Source: JAXIHJ01 sp034189755 (GTDB lineage: Bacteria > Planctomycetota > Phycisphaerae > SM23-33). Taken from it: DNA of 13,492 nucleotides. The notes under the pieces are model-generated. The model saw only the letters and a program-made list of their open reading frames with translations, had not been told where the DNA came from and did not search any database. The position numbers and the translations under genes were made by a program. Position 1 is the first letter of the stretch. Every line of letters begins with the position of its first letter. The stretch is taken from contig JAXIHJ010000099.1 in assembly GCA_034189755.1 (NCBI GenBank), positions 1-13,492 of the forward strand. The letters run 5' to 3'. Below are positions 6,366 through 12,567 of the stretch, piece after piece.

Positions 6366-7397
6366 TCAGTATAGTCCGGTAGTCTCATCGAGGCCGAACA
6401 TCAGGTTCATATTCTGGATGGCCTGCGTGGCGGCGCCCTTCAGCAAGTTGTCCAGCGCGCCGAAGAGTATCACGCGGCCTTTGGCGATTTGTGCGCCCAC
6501 GTCGCAGAAGTTCGTATAGCTGACGTATTTCGTCGCCGGCAGCACGTCGGTTCGCACGCGGACGAACGGCGCGTCGGCATAGGCCGCCTGAAGAACCTCC
6601 ACAAGTTGCTCGCTCGTTACGTCGCGGCTCGGCGCAGCGTAAATGGTCGAAAGGATACCGCGATCCATGGGGCACAGGTGCGGTTGAAACAGCGAGTCTA
6701 CCTCCCGGCCGGTGATATCGGCGAGCACCTGTTCGATCTCCGGCATGTGACGGTGGCTGCCCACGCCGTAAGGCTCGAAGTTTTCGTTCCGCTGTGGAAA
6801 GTGAGTCTTCGAGCTTGGCGACCGGCCGGCGCCGCTGACGCCGCTTATGGCGTTTACGACGATGCCTGTCGGCTCGATCAGCCCGGCCTTCAGCACCGGC
6901 GCAAGCGGCAGGATAGCGCTGGTGGGGTAGCAGCCGGGGTTGGCGACAAGCTCGGCTGAGGCGATCCGTTCGGCGAAGTATTCCGGCAGGCCGTACACCG
7001 CTTCAGCCAGGTGCGACGCATCGGTGTGCGGACAGTACCATTTTTCATACACAGCCTTATCGCCGAAACGGTAGTCAGCCGAGAAGTCAATCACCCGCAG
7101 GCCGGCCTTCCGCAGCGCCGGGACGTAGCTCATGGCTACCTTGTGCGGCACGCAGAGTATAGCCAACTCGGCATCGAGCGAGGTGAGCTTATCGGCCTGG
7201 AAAAGCTCCTGCGACAGGCCCGTCAGCCCGCTCAACATGGGATGAAACTGATGCATCGGGCCAAGCTCGTCTTTTGGGCCGTAGATGCCGATAATCTCGA
7301 CGTTCGGATGCCGCCGCAGCCAGCGGATCGTCTCCAAGCCGGTATATCCACTGCCGCCAATCAAAATCGCGCGGATATTCTTGTCGGAATTTGTCAT
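6366..7397 (-). CDS. argC: N-acetyl-gamma-glutamyl-phosphate reductase ArgC
   Basis: ArgC reduces N-acetylglutamyl phosphate to the semialdehyde with NADPH, the third step of arginine synthesis. The nucleotide-binding loop GGSGYTG lies near residues 14-20. The catalytic cysteine is C156 in NPGCYPTSA and the catalytic histidine is in GSHRHMPEI near 217. The length of 343 aa matches the long (type 1) family. An ATG 15 bp further upstream (7412) is open in frame, but the ATG at 7397 has GGGAG with a 6-nt gap and is preferred. It is the first gene of an argC-argJ operon. It starts only 32 bp after the T-run of the rpsI terminator, so its promoter must overlap that terminator or the rpsI end, or the operon depends on read-through. 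Confidence 0.96.
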   Translation of the reverse strand: MTNSDKNIRAILIGGSGYTGLETIRWLRRHPNVEIIGIYGPKDELGPMHQFHPMLSGLTGLSQELFQADKLTSLDAELAILCVPHKVAMSYVPALRKAGLRVIDFSADYRFGDKAVYEKWYCPHTDASHLAEAVYGLPEYFAERIASAELVANPGCYPTSAILPLAPVLKAGLIEPTGIVVNAISGVSGAGRSPSSKTHFPQRNENFEPYGVGSHRHMPEIEQVLADITGREVDSLFQPHLCPMDRGILSTIYAAPSRDVTSEQLVEVLQAAYADAPFVRVRTDVLPATKYVSYTNFCDVGAQIAKGRVILFGALDNLLKGAATQAIQNMNLMFGLDETTGLY

Positions 7398-7429
7398 GAG
7401 CAGCTCCCACATCTCTCTGGTTATTGATG

Positions 7430-7465
7430 AAAAACCCCGGCACTGGTCCTCGCAAGCGCCGGGGT
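7430..7465 (-). terminator. Intrinsic terminator of rplM-rpsI
   Basis: ACCCCGGC and GCCGGGGT form an 8-bp stem (7434-7441 with 7458-7465). On the minus strand the stem runs directly into five T's (7430-7434) and then CATC. It lies 25 bp after the rpsI stop codon and before argC. Confidence 0.8.
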
Positions 7466-7490
7466 CTGAACTTCGTTCTCATGTTGCGGT

Positions 7491-8039
7491 TTATCTCTTG
7501 GAGAACTGGAACCGCTTGCGGGCGCCTTTCTGACCGTATTTCTTCCTTTCGCTCATTCGGGCATCGCGTGTCAGCAGGCCCTTGTCGCGGAGCGCAGCCT
7601 CAAGTTCCGGCAGTGCCTTGATGATCGCCCTTGCCATCCCAAGCGCAACCGCACCGGCCTGGCCGGTGCTTCCACCGCCGCCAACGTTGGCCCATACGTC
7701 CCAGGACCGTACCGCGCCGGCCGCAGACAGCGGAGCGAGAATCACCTGGCGGTCTTTTTCGTGGTGAAAGTAGTCATCCACTTGGCGCTTGTTGATGAGT
7801 ATCTGTCCTGTTCCCGGCCGGATCCGCACGCGAGCGACCGATTTTTTCCGCCGTCCGGTACCCCAGATGTAATGGGTGCCCTCCGGCAGCGGTGGGGCGG
7901 TCAGAGACTCTTGCTTTGGGAAGGATGTTTCCGCCTTGGCCTGCTCGGCTGCGGGCGGCTCAGTTGCCGTCTCGGCCGACGAAGCCTTTGGTGTGGGTTC
8001 GTCCGGCTGTGCCTGTACTTTTTCGTTTTCTTCTGCCAT
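7491..8039 (-). CDS. rpsI: 30S ribosomal protein S9 with N-terminal extension
   Basis: S9 lies in the small-subunit head and its C-terminal tail touches P-site tRNA. The conserved core starts near residue 57 (YIWGTGRRKKSVARVR), continues through GGGGSTGQAGA and RDARMSERKKYGQKGARK, and ends in the hallmark SKR (FQFSKR). The protein has 182 aa against about 130 in E. coli. The extra ~55 N-terminal residues are acidic and rich in Pro, Ala, Glu and Thr, with no fold I recognise. The extension is probably real because the ATG at 8039 has AGAGGA 11 nt upstream, the spacing from rplM is only 23 bp, and no good internal start is seen. It is co-transcribed with rplM and followed by an intrinsic terminator. 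Confidence 0.97.
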   Translation of the reverse strand: MAEENEKVQAQPDEPTPKASSAETATEPPAAEQAKAETSFPKQESLTAPPLPEGTHYIWGTGRRKKSVARVRIRPGTGQILINKRQVDDYFHHEKDRQVILAPLSAAGAVRSWDVWANVGGGGSTGQAGAVALGMARAIIKALPELEAALRDKGLLTRDARMSERKKYGQKGARKRFQFSKR

Positions 8040-8062
8040 AGATACTTATTTCCTCTGAAGAC

Positions 8063-8497
8063 TTATTTAAGCGTCAATGGTTCCGGCTGCTGGGCCTGGT
8101 GCGGATGCTCGCCGCCGGCGTACACCTTCAGTTTCTGCAACATAGCGGTGCCGAGCTTTGTCTTCGGCAGCATTCTTCTGACGGCCTCCCGCAGAACCTT
8201 CGCCGGATTCGAAGCTAGCATCTCGGCGAGGGTCTTGACGTTCCTGCCGCCGGGATAGCCGCTGTATCGCTGGTAGATGCGATCGGTCAGCTTGGCGCTG
8301 CCGGTTACCCTGACCTTCTCGGCGTTGACGACAATCACGAAATCGCCTGTATCCACATGAGGGGTGTATTCCGGCCGGTGCTTGCCCATCAGGATTGTAG
8401 CAATTTGGGTTGCTGCACGGCCCAGCACCTTGCCGGAAACATCCGCCACATACCACTTGGCGACGACTTCACTTTTCTTGGCCATATACGTCTTCAT
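8063..8497 (-). CDS. rplM: 50S ribosomal protein L13
   Basis: L13 is an early-assembly protein of the large subunit. The product is 144 aa, the usual length, and begins MKTYMAKKSEV, the common start. Family motifs are KWYVADVSGKVLGR, GKHRPEYTPHVDTGDFVIV, YSGYPGG, RMLPK.KLG and the C-terminal KVYAGGEHPHQAQQP. The ATG at 8497 has GGTGGA about 7 nt upstream. rplM-rpsI is a near-universal bacterial gene pair and here forms a two-gene operon with a promoter-like site at 8548-8575. Confidence 0.97.
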   Translation of the reverse strand: MKTYMAKKSEVVAKWYVADVSGKVLGRAATQIATILMGKHRPEYTPHVDTGDFVIVVNAEKVRVTGSAKLTDRIYQRYSGYPGGRNVKTLAEMLASNPAKVLREAVRRMLPKTKLGTAMLQKLKVYAGGEHPHQAQQPEPLTLK

Positions 8498-8547
8498 TAC
8501 TTATTCCACCTGCCGGCTGAAAGAAATTCTCGATAACGAATCGTCCA

Positions 8548-8575
8548 GTATGACGTGCGAGGTGGACATGTCAAC
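8548..8575 (-). promoter_or_regulatory. Promoter of rplM-rpsI
   Basis: A perfect TTGACA (8570-8575), a 16-bp spacer and CATACT (4/6, 8548-8553) on the minus strand predict a leader of roughly 45 nt before the rplM ATG. The 222-bp gap to the HNH gene holds this site and the weaker divergent one. Confidence 0.5.
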
Positions 8576-8651
8576 CCCATTCTCCCTGTGGATACAAGGT
8601 TGTATCGCCGAGCCGTAGCCATTCGGAAGCCTTACCCGTTGCCAACAACCC

Positions 8652-8679
8652 TTGCGGATTCCGACCGAAATGCTATAGT
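8652..8679 (+). promoter_or_regulatory. Candidate promoter of the HNH gene
   Basis: TATAGT (5/6 -10, 8674-8679) has a TTGCGG (3/6 -35, 8652-8657) 16 bp upstream. A start near 8686 lies before the AGGAGG at 8702-8707, which supports the ATG at 8720 rather than the upstream in-frame ATGs at 8555 and 8681. Confidence 0.35.
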
Positions 8680-8719
8680 TATGGCTGCTAGGCTAGTACG
8701 CAGGAGGCTTACGACCATA

Positions 8720-9355
8720 ATGCTTGCTGCCGGACATAGTGCGTTGAACAGCAGCGTGCTGGTGCTCAATAAGCACTACGCCGCAGTCAGGGTCGTTTCG
8801 GCCCGGCGGGCGTTCTGCATGCTCTTTAAGCAGATTGCCGAGATAGTCTCCGTTGAGCAGCAGGAGTGGCTTGGCTACGACTTTGAGTCCTGGCGAGAGG
8901 TCAGCGAGTACAAGGCCAGATACGAGCGGGAGCATCACGAATGGATTCACTGCGTCCGCTTTGAGCTAGCCGTGCCGCGTATTATCCGGCTGCTGTTCTA
9001 TGATCGCCTGCCGCGACGGGCGGTAAAGTTTAATCGCCGCAACATCTTTGCCCGTGACCGAAATCGCTGCCAGTATTGCGGCCACAAGTTTCCGACCTCG
9101 GAACTCAGTCTTGATCATGTCATTCCACGCAGCCAAGGCGGACAGGCCAATTGGGCCAACGTTGTCTGCTGCTGCGTCCAGTGCAATGTCCGCAAGGGCG
9201 GGCGAACCCCCTGGCGGGCCGGCATGAGAATCATAACCGAACCCGTCAAGCCCAAACGCTCGCCGGTTGTCGCGCTTCAACTGACCAGTGAAAAATATGC
9301 CTCGTGGAAGCAGTTCCTCGATGCAGCCTACTGGAACGTCGAGCTGCGAGATTAG
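8720..9355 (+). CDS. HNH endonuclease family protein
   Basis: This is a 211-aa protein. The N-terminal part, NSSVLVLNKHYAAVRVVSAR (10-29), followed by RRAFCMLFK, is the fold-leading segment of a widespread family of chromosomal HNH proteins. The C-terminal HNH nuclease domain has the zinc pair CQYC (C117, C120), the DH of the active site (D132, H133 in LDHVIPRSQGG), an Asn near 147, and the second pair CVQC (C152, C155) followed by N156. All key residues for a metal-dependent beta-beta-alpha-Me nuclease are present. Its substrate is unknown. The family is common as a stand-alone housekeeping-type gene, so a DNA-repair or nicking role is possible but not shown. The AGGAGG at 8702-8707 is 12 nt from the chosen ATG, rather long. 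In-frame upstream ATGs lie in or before the promoter and are rejected. Confidence 0.88.
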   Translation: MLAAGHSALNSSVLVLNKHYAAVRVVSARRAFCMLFKQIAEIVSVEQQEWLGYDFESWREVSEYKARYEREHHEWIHCVRFELAVPRIIRLLFYDRLPRRAVKFNRRNIFARDRNRCQYCGHKFPTSELSLDHVIPRSQGGQANWANVVCCCVQCNVRKGGRTPWRAGMRIITEPVKPKRSPVVALQLTSEKYASWKQFLDAAYWNVELRD

Positions 9356-9455
9356 GACCTGAAGCCCAATTGCTGTTGGCCGAGCCGAAAAGCTTGCCCT
9401 ATCTACCTGCGCCGCAGTCTGGTCCCCGTCTCGCCGCAGTGTGGATTTGGCTTGC

Positions 9456-9483
9456 TTGTATTACTGTGTAAACTGATGATAAT
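9456..9483 (+). promoter_or_regulatory. Candidate promoter of tRNA-Gly
   Basis: TTGTAT (9456-9461), a 16-bp spacer and GATAAT (5/6, 9478-9483) place a transcription start near 9490, about 25 nt before the tRNA. The rest of the gap after the HNH gene (9356-9455) shows nothing I recognise. Confidence 0.45.
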
Positions 9484-9515
9484 ACTTCTATCTGAACGAA
9501 ACTTTTATGGATTTT

Positions 9516-9587
<72 letters not shown>

Positions 9588-9599
9588 TTTCAGACCAGA

Positions 9600-9640
9600 A
9601 CGCCTCCCGGTGACAACAGCCGCCAGGAGGCGTCTTTGTT
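9600..9640 (+). terminator. Intrinsic terminator after tRNA-Gly
   Basis: ACGCCTCC (9600-9607) pairs with GGAGGCGT (9626-9633), with an inner CGG/CCG pairing, and is followed by CTTTGTT on the plus strand. It begins 13 nt after the tRNA. Confidence 0.65.
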
Positions 9641-9656
9641 GCGCAGTCCCAAAGCG

Positions 9657-9850
9657 CTATGGCCCTTGTCGCCGACGTGCTGACAGCCGGCTGGCCCTGC
9701 GATTCTGCCACGACGTGCCAGCCGTCGCCTCCCCCGGCCTGCAATCCGTGCAAGGATTCGTACAAGCGCTCGTACCCACGTGCAAGCTTTCGTGCAGGGA
9801 TTGGGGCGTCAAGGCCTGGCCGAAGCTGAAGACATCGGATGCATGACATG
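9657..9850 (-). pseudogene. Possible remnant of a recombinase C-terminal tail
   Basis: No promoter, start or normal gene is visible here. In one minus-strand frame, ending at a TAG (9657-9659), the translation carries a Leu-His / Cys-Thr-rich repeat (ESLHVGTSACTNPCTDCRPG). That resembles, from memory, the low-complexity tails found after the catalytic core in planctomycete tyrosine recombinases. The DNA behind it has imperfect direct repeats, with 16 of 20 bases shared between 9747-9766 and 9779-9798. It lies between the tRNA and the nuclease-like gene, on the same strand as the recombinase core remnant at 10992-11204, so the two may once have been contiguous. This is a weak call. The stretch could simply be non-coding. 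Confidence 0.25.
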
Positions 9851-9858
9851 CTAGACTC

Positions 9859-11094
9859 GTGGCGAACATGGACCATGGCCACGACATGAATGGGAGCGGC
9901 GCGCCTCCGCAATCGACACTCGTTCAGCCTCCCACTGACGTTCTGTCGGAGGTCATTCCACATAGGGTCCGGGAGGACTGGCGAGCCAACCCGACCGAAG
10001 AATTGCTTCAAAGGCTTGGCTTTCTTTGCGCCTGCGGCCCCAGGCCATCGGATAGGCTTGCGGCGATGCGAATGATGCACGGTCGTGCGGTAAGGGCGGC
10101 TTGGGAGGCGTACGTTTACTGTGCCTACGCTTGCGGATTCTTCACCGGTTCCAAGGAAGCAGACCTTCACGCAAGGCTTGCCAGCAGAAACCCTGCAAAT
10201 TTTCGTTCCGCCATGGCAGAGTGCATGACCTGCTGGTTCTTGGCTGGTCGCTTGCGCTTGCCCGTTCGCGATGACGCATCTGGTCGCGGGGCGAAGATGC
10301 TCGACATGCTAACCGTGATTGATCTGCAAGATGTTGGGGTGGAAGTGAAGGCTCCGTATCGAGAACGTTCACCAGAGGGGCAAGCTTGGTGTGGCCACGA
10401 TGGCGACCTCATCGAGAAATCCTTAGACACGGCCAACAAGCAATTTGCAGATGATGTTCCCAACATCCTCGTGTTGGCACCGAAACTCCGGACACCGGTA
10501 TCCACGTTTCGAGTGCAACTGGTATCAGCCTTATATGGCGAGGAGCAGATCACCTGCCCCATTGACACACGAACTGGCGGGCCTGCTGGCCCCGTCACGA
10601 CGAAGTTCTTTCCAGAGGGTAGACTCCTCCGGAGGCGTCAGCCGAACGGGGCCTTGATCAAGCCGACCGGCTTTCCAGGTTTCACAAGAGTCAGCGTTGT
10701 TGTTGTGATTGAGGAAAAAATGCGAGAGTGGCATCCCCATCCCATCACGACACTGTGGCACGAGACAACGACAGATGCTAGCGATGGTGCCTTGCACGAT
10801 GCCTGGGCTGTCCAAGAGGCTCGGCACTACAGCTGCGACAACCACTGCTGGGTCGACCATGCAATCCTTGTTGCCCACAACCCCTACGCTCGCTGGCCGC
10901 TAAGCCCTGACATCTTTCGTGACTATGTGCAGTTCATGGCTGTGGGTCATGGTTACGGCTGGAGCGACGGTGAATCACTCTACGGACGTCTTCACCCGGG
11001 CATAGTCGCCAACGGAGCGGCCTGTCTGTCGGCTGAGAAGGTAGGAAGTGCATCGACCGCAGCGCCGACGTCCAGCAGCACCGGATCGGTGTAG
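9859..11094 (+). CDS. Putative PD-(D/E)XK-like nuclease, C-terminus fused to antisense of recombinase remnant
   Basis: This is a 411-aa protein of no family I can name. The centre fits a restriction-endonuclease-like core: a helix with E121 (FRSAMAECMTCWFLAGRL), then D149 (KMLDMLTVID), then E162-x-K164 in VGVEVKAP, followed by a helix ending in KQF and the strand NILVLAP. A Cys-rich helix precedes the core (CACG near 57-60; YVYCAYACGFF near 86-95). A later segment, WVDHAILVAHNPYARWPLSP, looks like a conserved closing strand. From about residue 379 the frame reads the reverse complement of a tyrosine-recombinase remnant, so the last ~33 residues (Ala/Ser/Thr-rich) are probably acquired. The start is uncertain: GTG 9859, ATG 9868 or ATG 9886, none with a clear ribosome-binding site. 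Cargo of a tRNA-Gly island, perhaps for defence or restriction. That is inference. Confidence 0.6.
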   Translation: MANMDHGHDMNGSGAPPQSTLVQPPTDVLSEVIPHRVREDWRANPTEELLQRLGFLCACGPRPSDRLAAMRMMHGRAVRAAWEAYVYCAYACGFFTGSKEADLHARLASRNPANFRSAMAECMTCWFLAGRLRLPVRDDASGRGAKMLDMLTVIDLQDVGVEVKAPYRERSPEGQAWCGHDGDLIEKSLDTANKQFADDVPNILVLAPKLRTPVSTFRVQLVSALYGEEQITCPIDTRTGGPAGPVTTKFFPEGRLLRRRQPNGALIKPTGFPGFTRVSVVVVIEEKMREWHPHPITTLWHETTTDASDGALHDAWAVQEARHYSCDNHCWVDHAILVAHNPYARWPLSPDIFRDYVQFMAVGHGYGWSDGESLYGRLHPGIVANGAACLSAEKVGSASTAAPTSSSTGSV

Positions 11095-11204
11095 ATGTTC
11101 ATGGTCAGGTCCAGCGACGAGTGTCGCATTGCGGCCATAGCCACGCGGGGCGTCACGCCCGCCTTGCTCAGGTGCGTGCCGAGCGGAGCAAGCAGGCCCC
11201 GGAC
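10992..11204 (-). pseudogene. Tyrosine recombinase (phage-type integrase), C-terminal catalytic remnant
   Basis: The minus-strand translation contains GTHLSKAGVTPRVAMAAMRH, followed by SSLDLTMNIYTDPVLLDVGA and then a DALP ending. This is the final part of a tyrosine-recombinase catalytic domain, with the third-box His (RHS) and the nucleophile Tyr (NIYTD) intact. The preceding box, normally of the form H-x-L-R-H-T, reads RGLLAPL, so the second catalytic His and Arg are lost. Nothing upstream resembles the rest of the domain or an N-terminal arm-binding domain: the frame before 11204 is unrelated and the carbonic anhydrase stops at 11504. It is therefore a truncated, inactive piece. It overlaps the 3' end of the nuclease-like ORF by about 100 bp on the opposite strand and orients toward tRNA-Gly, as expected for an element once integrated there. 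Confidence 0.7.
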
Positions 11205-11503
11205 CTCGGCATTGTTGTGGCTGTTGCCGCCTCGCGTTGCCCATTGGTATCTTTGTCTGCGCGTCATCTGCTGCCAGGGAGAACAAGAGAAAGCCATCTC
11301 CGGACTTGGGTCCATCGTGAATTTCGATCGGGTCACCCGACGACCGAGAATGCTGGCGATCGCCACTTCAAGCTCCCGCTTCGAGGCGTCGAACACCTCG
11401 CAGATCGTGTCTGTACGAAGGCTGCGCTATCCCCTCCACGGACTTCGTGTGCACTTCGGAGCCCATGATCACTGCGACGTCGGACTGTTCAGCCATTGTT
11501 GAC
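11205..11503 (-). other. Unassigned stretch, probably decayed coding sequence
   Basis: No intact recognisable gene is present. On the minus strand a 42-codon ORF starts at 11496 (MAEQSDVAVIMGS...) and stops at 11368. A second frame continues with a protein-like stretch (CEVFDASKRELEVAIASILG, about 11345-11404), as if one gene had suffered a frameshift near 11400. A 12-codon ORF also starts at the ATG overlapping the carbonic anhydrase stop (ATGA). None matches a family I know. It may be leftover recombinase-associated DNA or a dead gene once coupled to the carbonic anhydrase. Confidence 0.3.
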
Positions 11504-12082
11504 TCATCTTGCCTCCGTGAGGCCTTGGTAACCTTCGGCCAGTCCACGATTCGCCTTGACGACGTCTGCCATGAAGCTGCGCTCTTGAGGTTCCGTTTTT
11601 CGAAGCCGATTTATCCTATCCTGGGAGAGGAAGGTGAATGCAGGGATGAAGGTGTCTGCCGGTACGTTCACATTCTCGACAACGGCGCGGGATGCAACGA
11701 ATACGCCCCGATCACATCTGGAGTTGAAGACGACCGCTCCAAACCCGATGAAGCCTTCCTCGCCGATTCTGCACGGTCCGTGAACGATCGCGCCGTGAGC
11801 CAAGGAGGTCCGTGGCTCGATCGTGACTTCTGTGCCCGCCAAGGCATGAATGATCACACCATCCTGAACATTGCATTCATCCCCGATGATGATTGGGCAC
11901 ACATGGCCATCGTCATCTGCCTCATCGGCGCGAATGACCGCATTGGGCCCGATATATACGTACGGGCCGATCTTCACATGCCCGATTACCTGGGCTGTTG
12001 AGTCCACGTAGGCGGTAGGATGGATCACCGGCCTGTCGCCGCAGGGATTCGGTCGTATGGACTCATGCAGTACAGTGCTCAT
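11504..12082 (-). CDS. Gamma-class carbonic anhydrase (Cam/CamH-like, left-handed beta-helix)
   Basis: This enzyme interconverts CO2 and bicarbonate as a trimer with metal at the subunit interfaces. The 192-aa product is a hexapeptide-repeat (LbH) protein. The three metal ligands are H79 (VIIHA), H96 (SLAHG) and H101 (IVHGP). R51, D53 and E54 in VIRADE, and Q73-D74 in NVQDG, match conserved residues of Methanosarcina Cam. The long acidic loop bearing the Cam proton-shuttle Glu is absent, as in the CamH subgroup. The C-terminal helix ends in KANRGLAEGYQ, which resembles Cam. No signal peptide is seen, so it should be cytoplasmic. The ATG at 12082 has AAAGGAGA upstream, and the open frame further upstream is ignored. 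It follows the MpsC-like gene by 51 bp, probably one transcript. Catalytic activity is likely but not certain. Confidence 0.9.
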   Translation of the reverse strand: MSTVLHESIRPNPCGDRPVIHPTAYVDSTAQVIGHVKIGPYVYIGPNAVIRADEADDDGHVCPIIIGDECNVQDGVIIHALAGTEVTIEPRTSLAHGAIVHGPCRIGEEGFIGFGAVVFNSRCDRGVFVASRAVVENVNVPADTFIPAFTFLSQDRINRLRKTEPQERSFMADVVKANRGLAEGYQGLTEAR

Positions 12083-12133
12083 AGGCCTATCTCCTTTATT
12101 GCCGAAGATCTCCCGTTCGTCGTGCCTCAATGA

Positions 12134-12454
12134 TCAACCTTGTGCGATCCGGTCTTTCAGGACTTGGTAGCCAAGGTGGGCCAACAGGTGATCCAGAAGA
12201 ACGAGGGCCGTATAATTCTCCGCCACCGGCTCTCTCATGCCTGCCGGAGCGCCTGTGGCGACGACTTCCACCACTCCGCCGGAGGAGTCTGCCAGTTGCT
12301 TCTCTGCTGGAGTCGGCACGCCCCGGAGTCGGACCAAGCTTATGTCACCAAGAAGGTAGGAGCGGGTCTCTTCGGGGCCGCGCCCCATGTATTCGCGCTC
12401 GAACTTGATGATGGCCTCGCTGATCTCGGCCTCGATTTGTCCTTTAGTCTTCAT
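12134..12454 (-). CDS. MpsC-like (DUF2294) protein with atypical C-terminal half
   Basis: Residues 1-56 (MKTKGQIEAEISEAIIKFER, then EYMGRGPEE, YLLGD, LVRLRGV, TPAEKQLADS) match the start of the DUF2294 family, PF10057. The family is now tied to MpsC of the sodium-translocating, membrane-potential-generating Mps system, whose MpsAB part works as a bicarbonate transporter in Staphylococcus. From residue ~57 to 106 the sequence (LVLLDHLLAHLGYQVLKDRI) no longer resembles the family's usual ending, which carries a conserved HTDIS-type motif. The other two frames do not restore it, so a simple frameshift is not the explanation. A rearranged or divergent tail is likelier. Length is close to normal (106 aa). 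The ribosome-binding site is weak (AGGG). It lies upstream of the carbonic anhydrase on the same strand. The function may be lost or altered. Confidence 0.7.
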   Translation of the reverse strand: MKTKGQIEAEISEAIIKFEREYMGRGPEETRSYLLGDISLVRLRGVPTPAEKQLADSSGGVVEVVATGAPAGMREPVAENYTALVLLDHLLAHLGYQVLKDRIAQG

Positions 12455-12504
12455 GCAAAGCCCTGCAAAGAACCTATCTGCCGCAACGCGGCCCCGCCTG
12501 CGTG

Positions 12505-12517
12505 CCGGATGATCCGG
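12505..12517. promoter_or_regulatory. 13-bp palindrome upstream of the MpsC-like gene
   Basis: CCGGAT and ATCCGG flank a single G, a perfect inverted repeat 51-63 bp before the MpsC-like start and within the 113-bp gap after the VTT gene. A GATAAC sits nearby on the minus strand but no convincing -35 pairs with it. It might be an operator. Nothing more can be said. Confidence 0.3.
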
Positions 12518-12567
12518 ATGTTATCATGACCGGCTTCGTTCGACAACGACGTCGCAGTAATGACTCG

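Noticed and set aside
7398..7412. Upstream ATG of argC
   Set aside because: It has a poor ribosome-binding site, whereas the ATG at 7397 has GGGAG with 6-nt spacing.
8555..8719. N-terminal extension of the HNH protein to an earlier in-frame ATG
   Set aside because: It would run through the promoter-like sites of both divergent genes and adds residues unlike the family. The AGGAGG lies nearer to the ATG at 8720.
12134..12290. Simple frameshift in the MpsC-like gene
   Set aside because: Translating the other two minus-strand frames after residue 56 gives either an early stop or sequence unlike the family ending.
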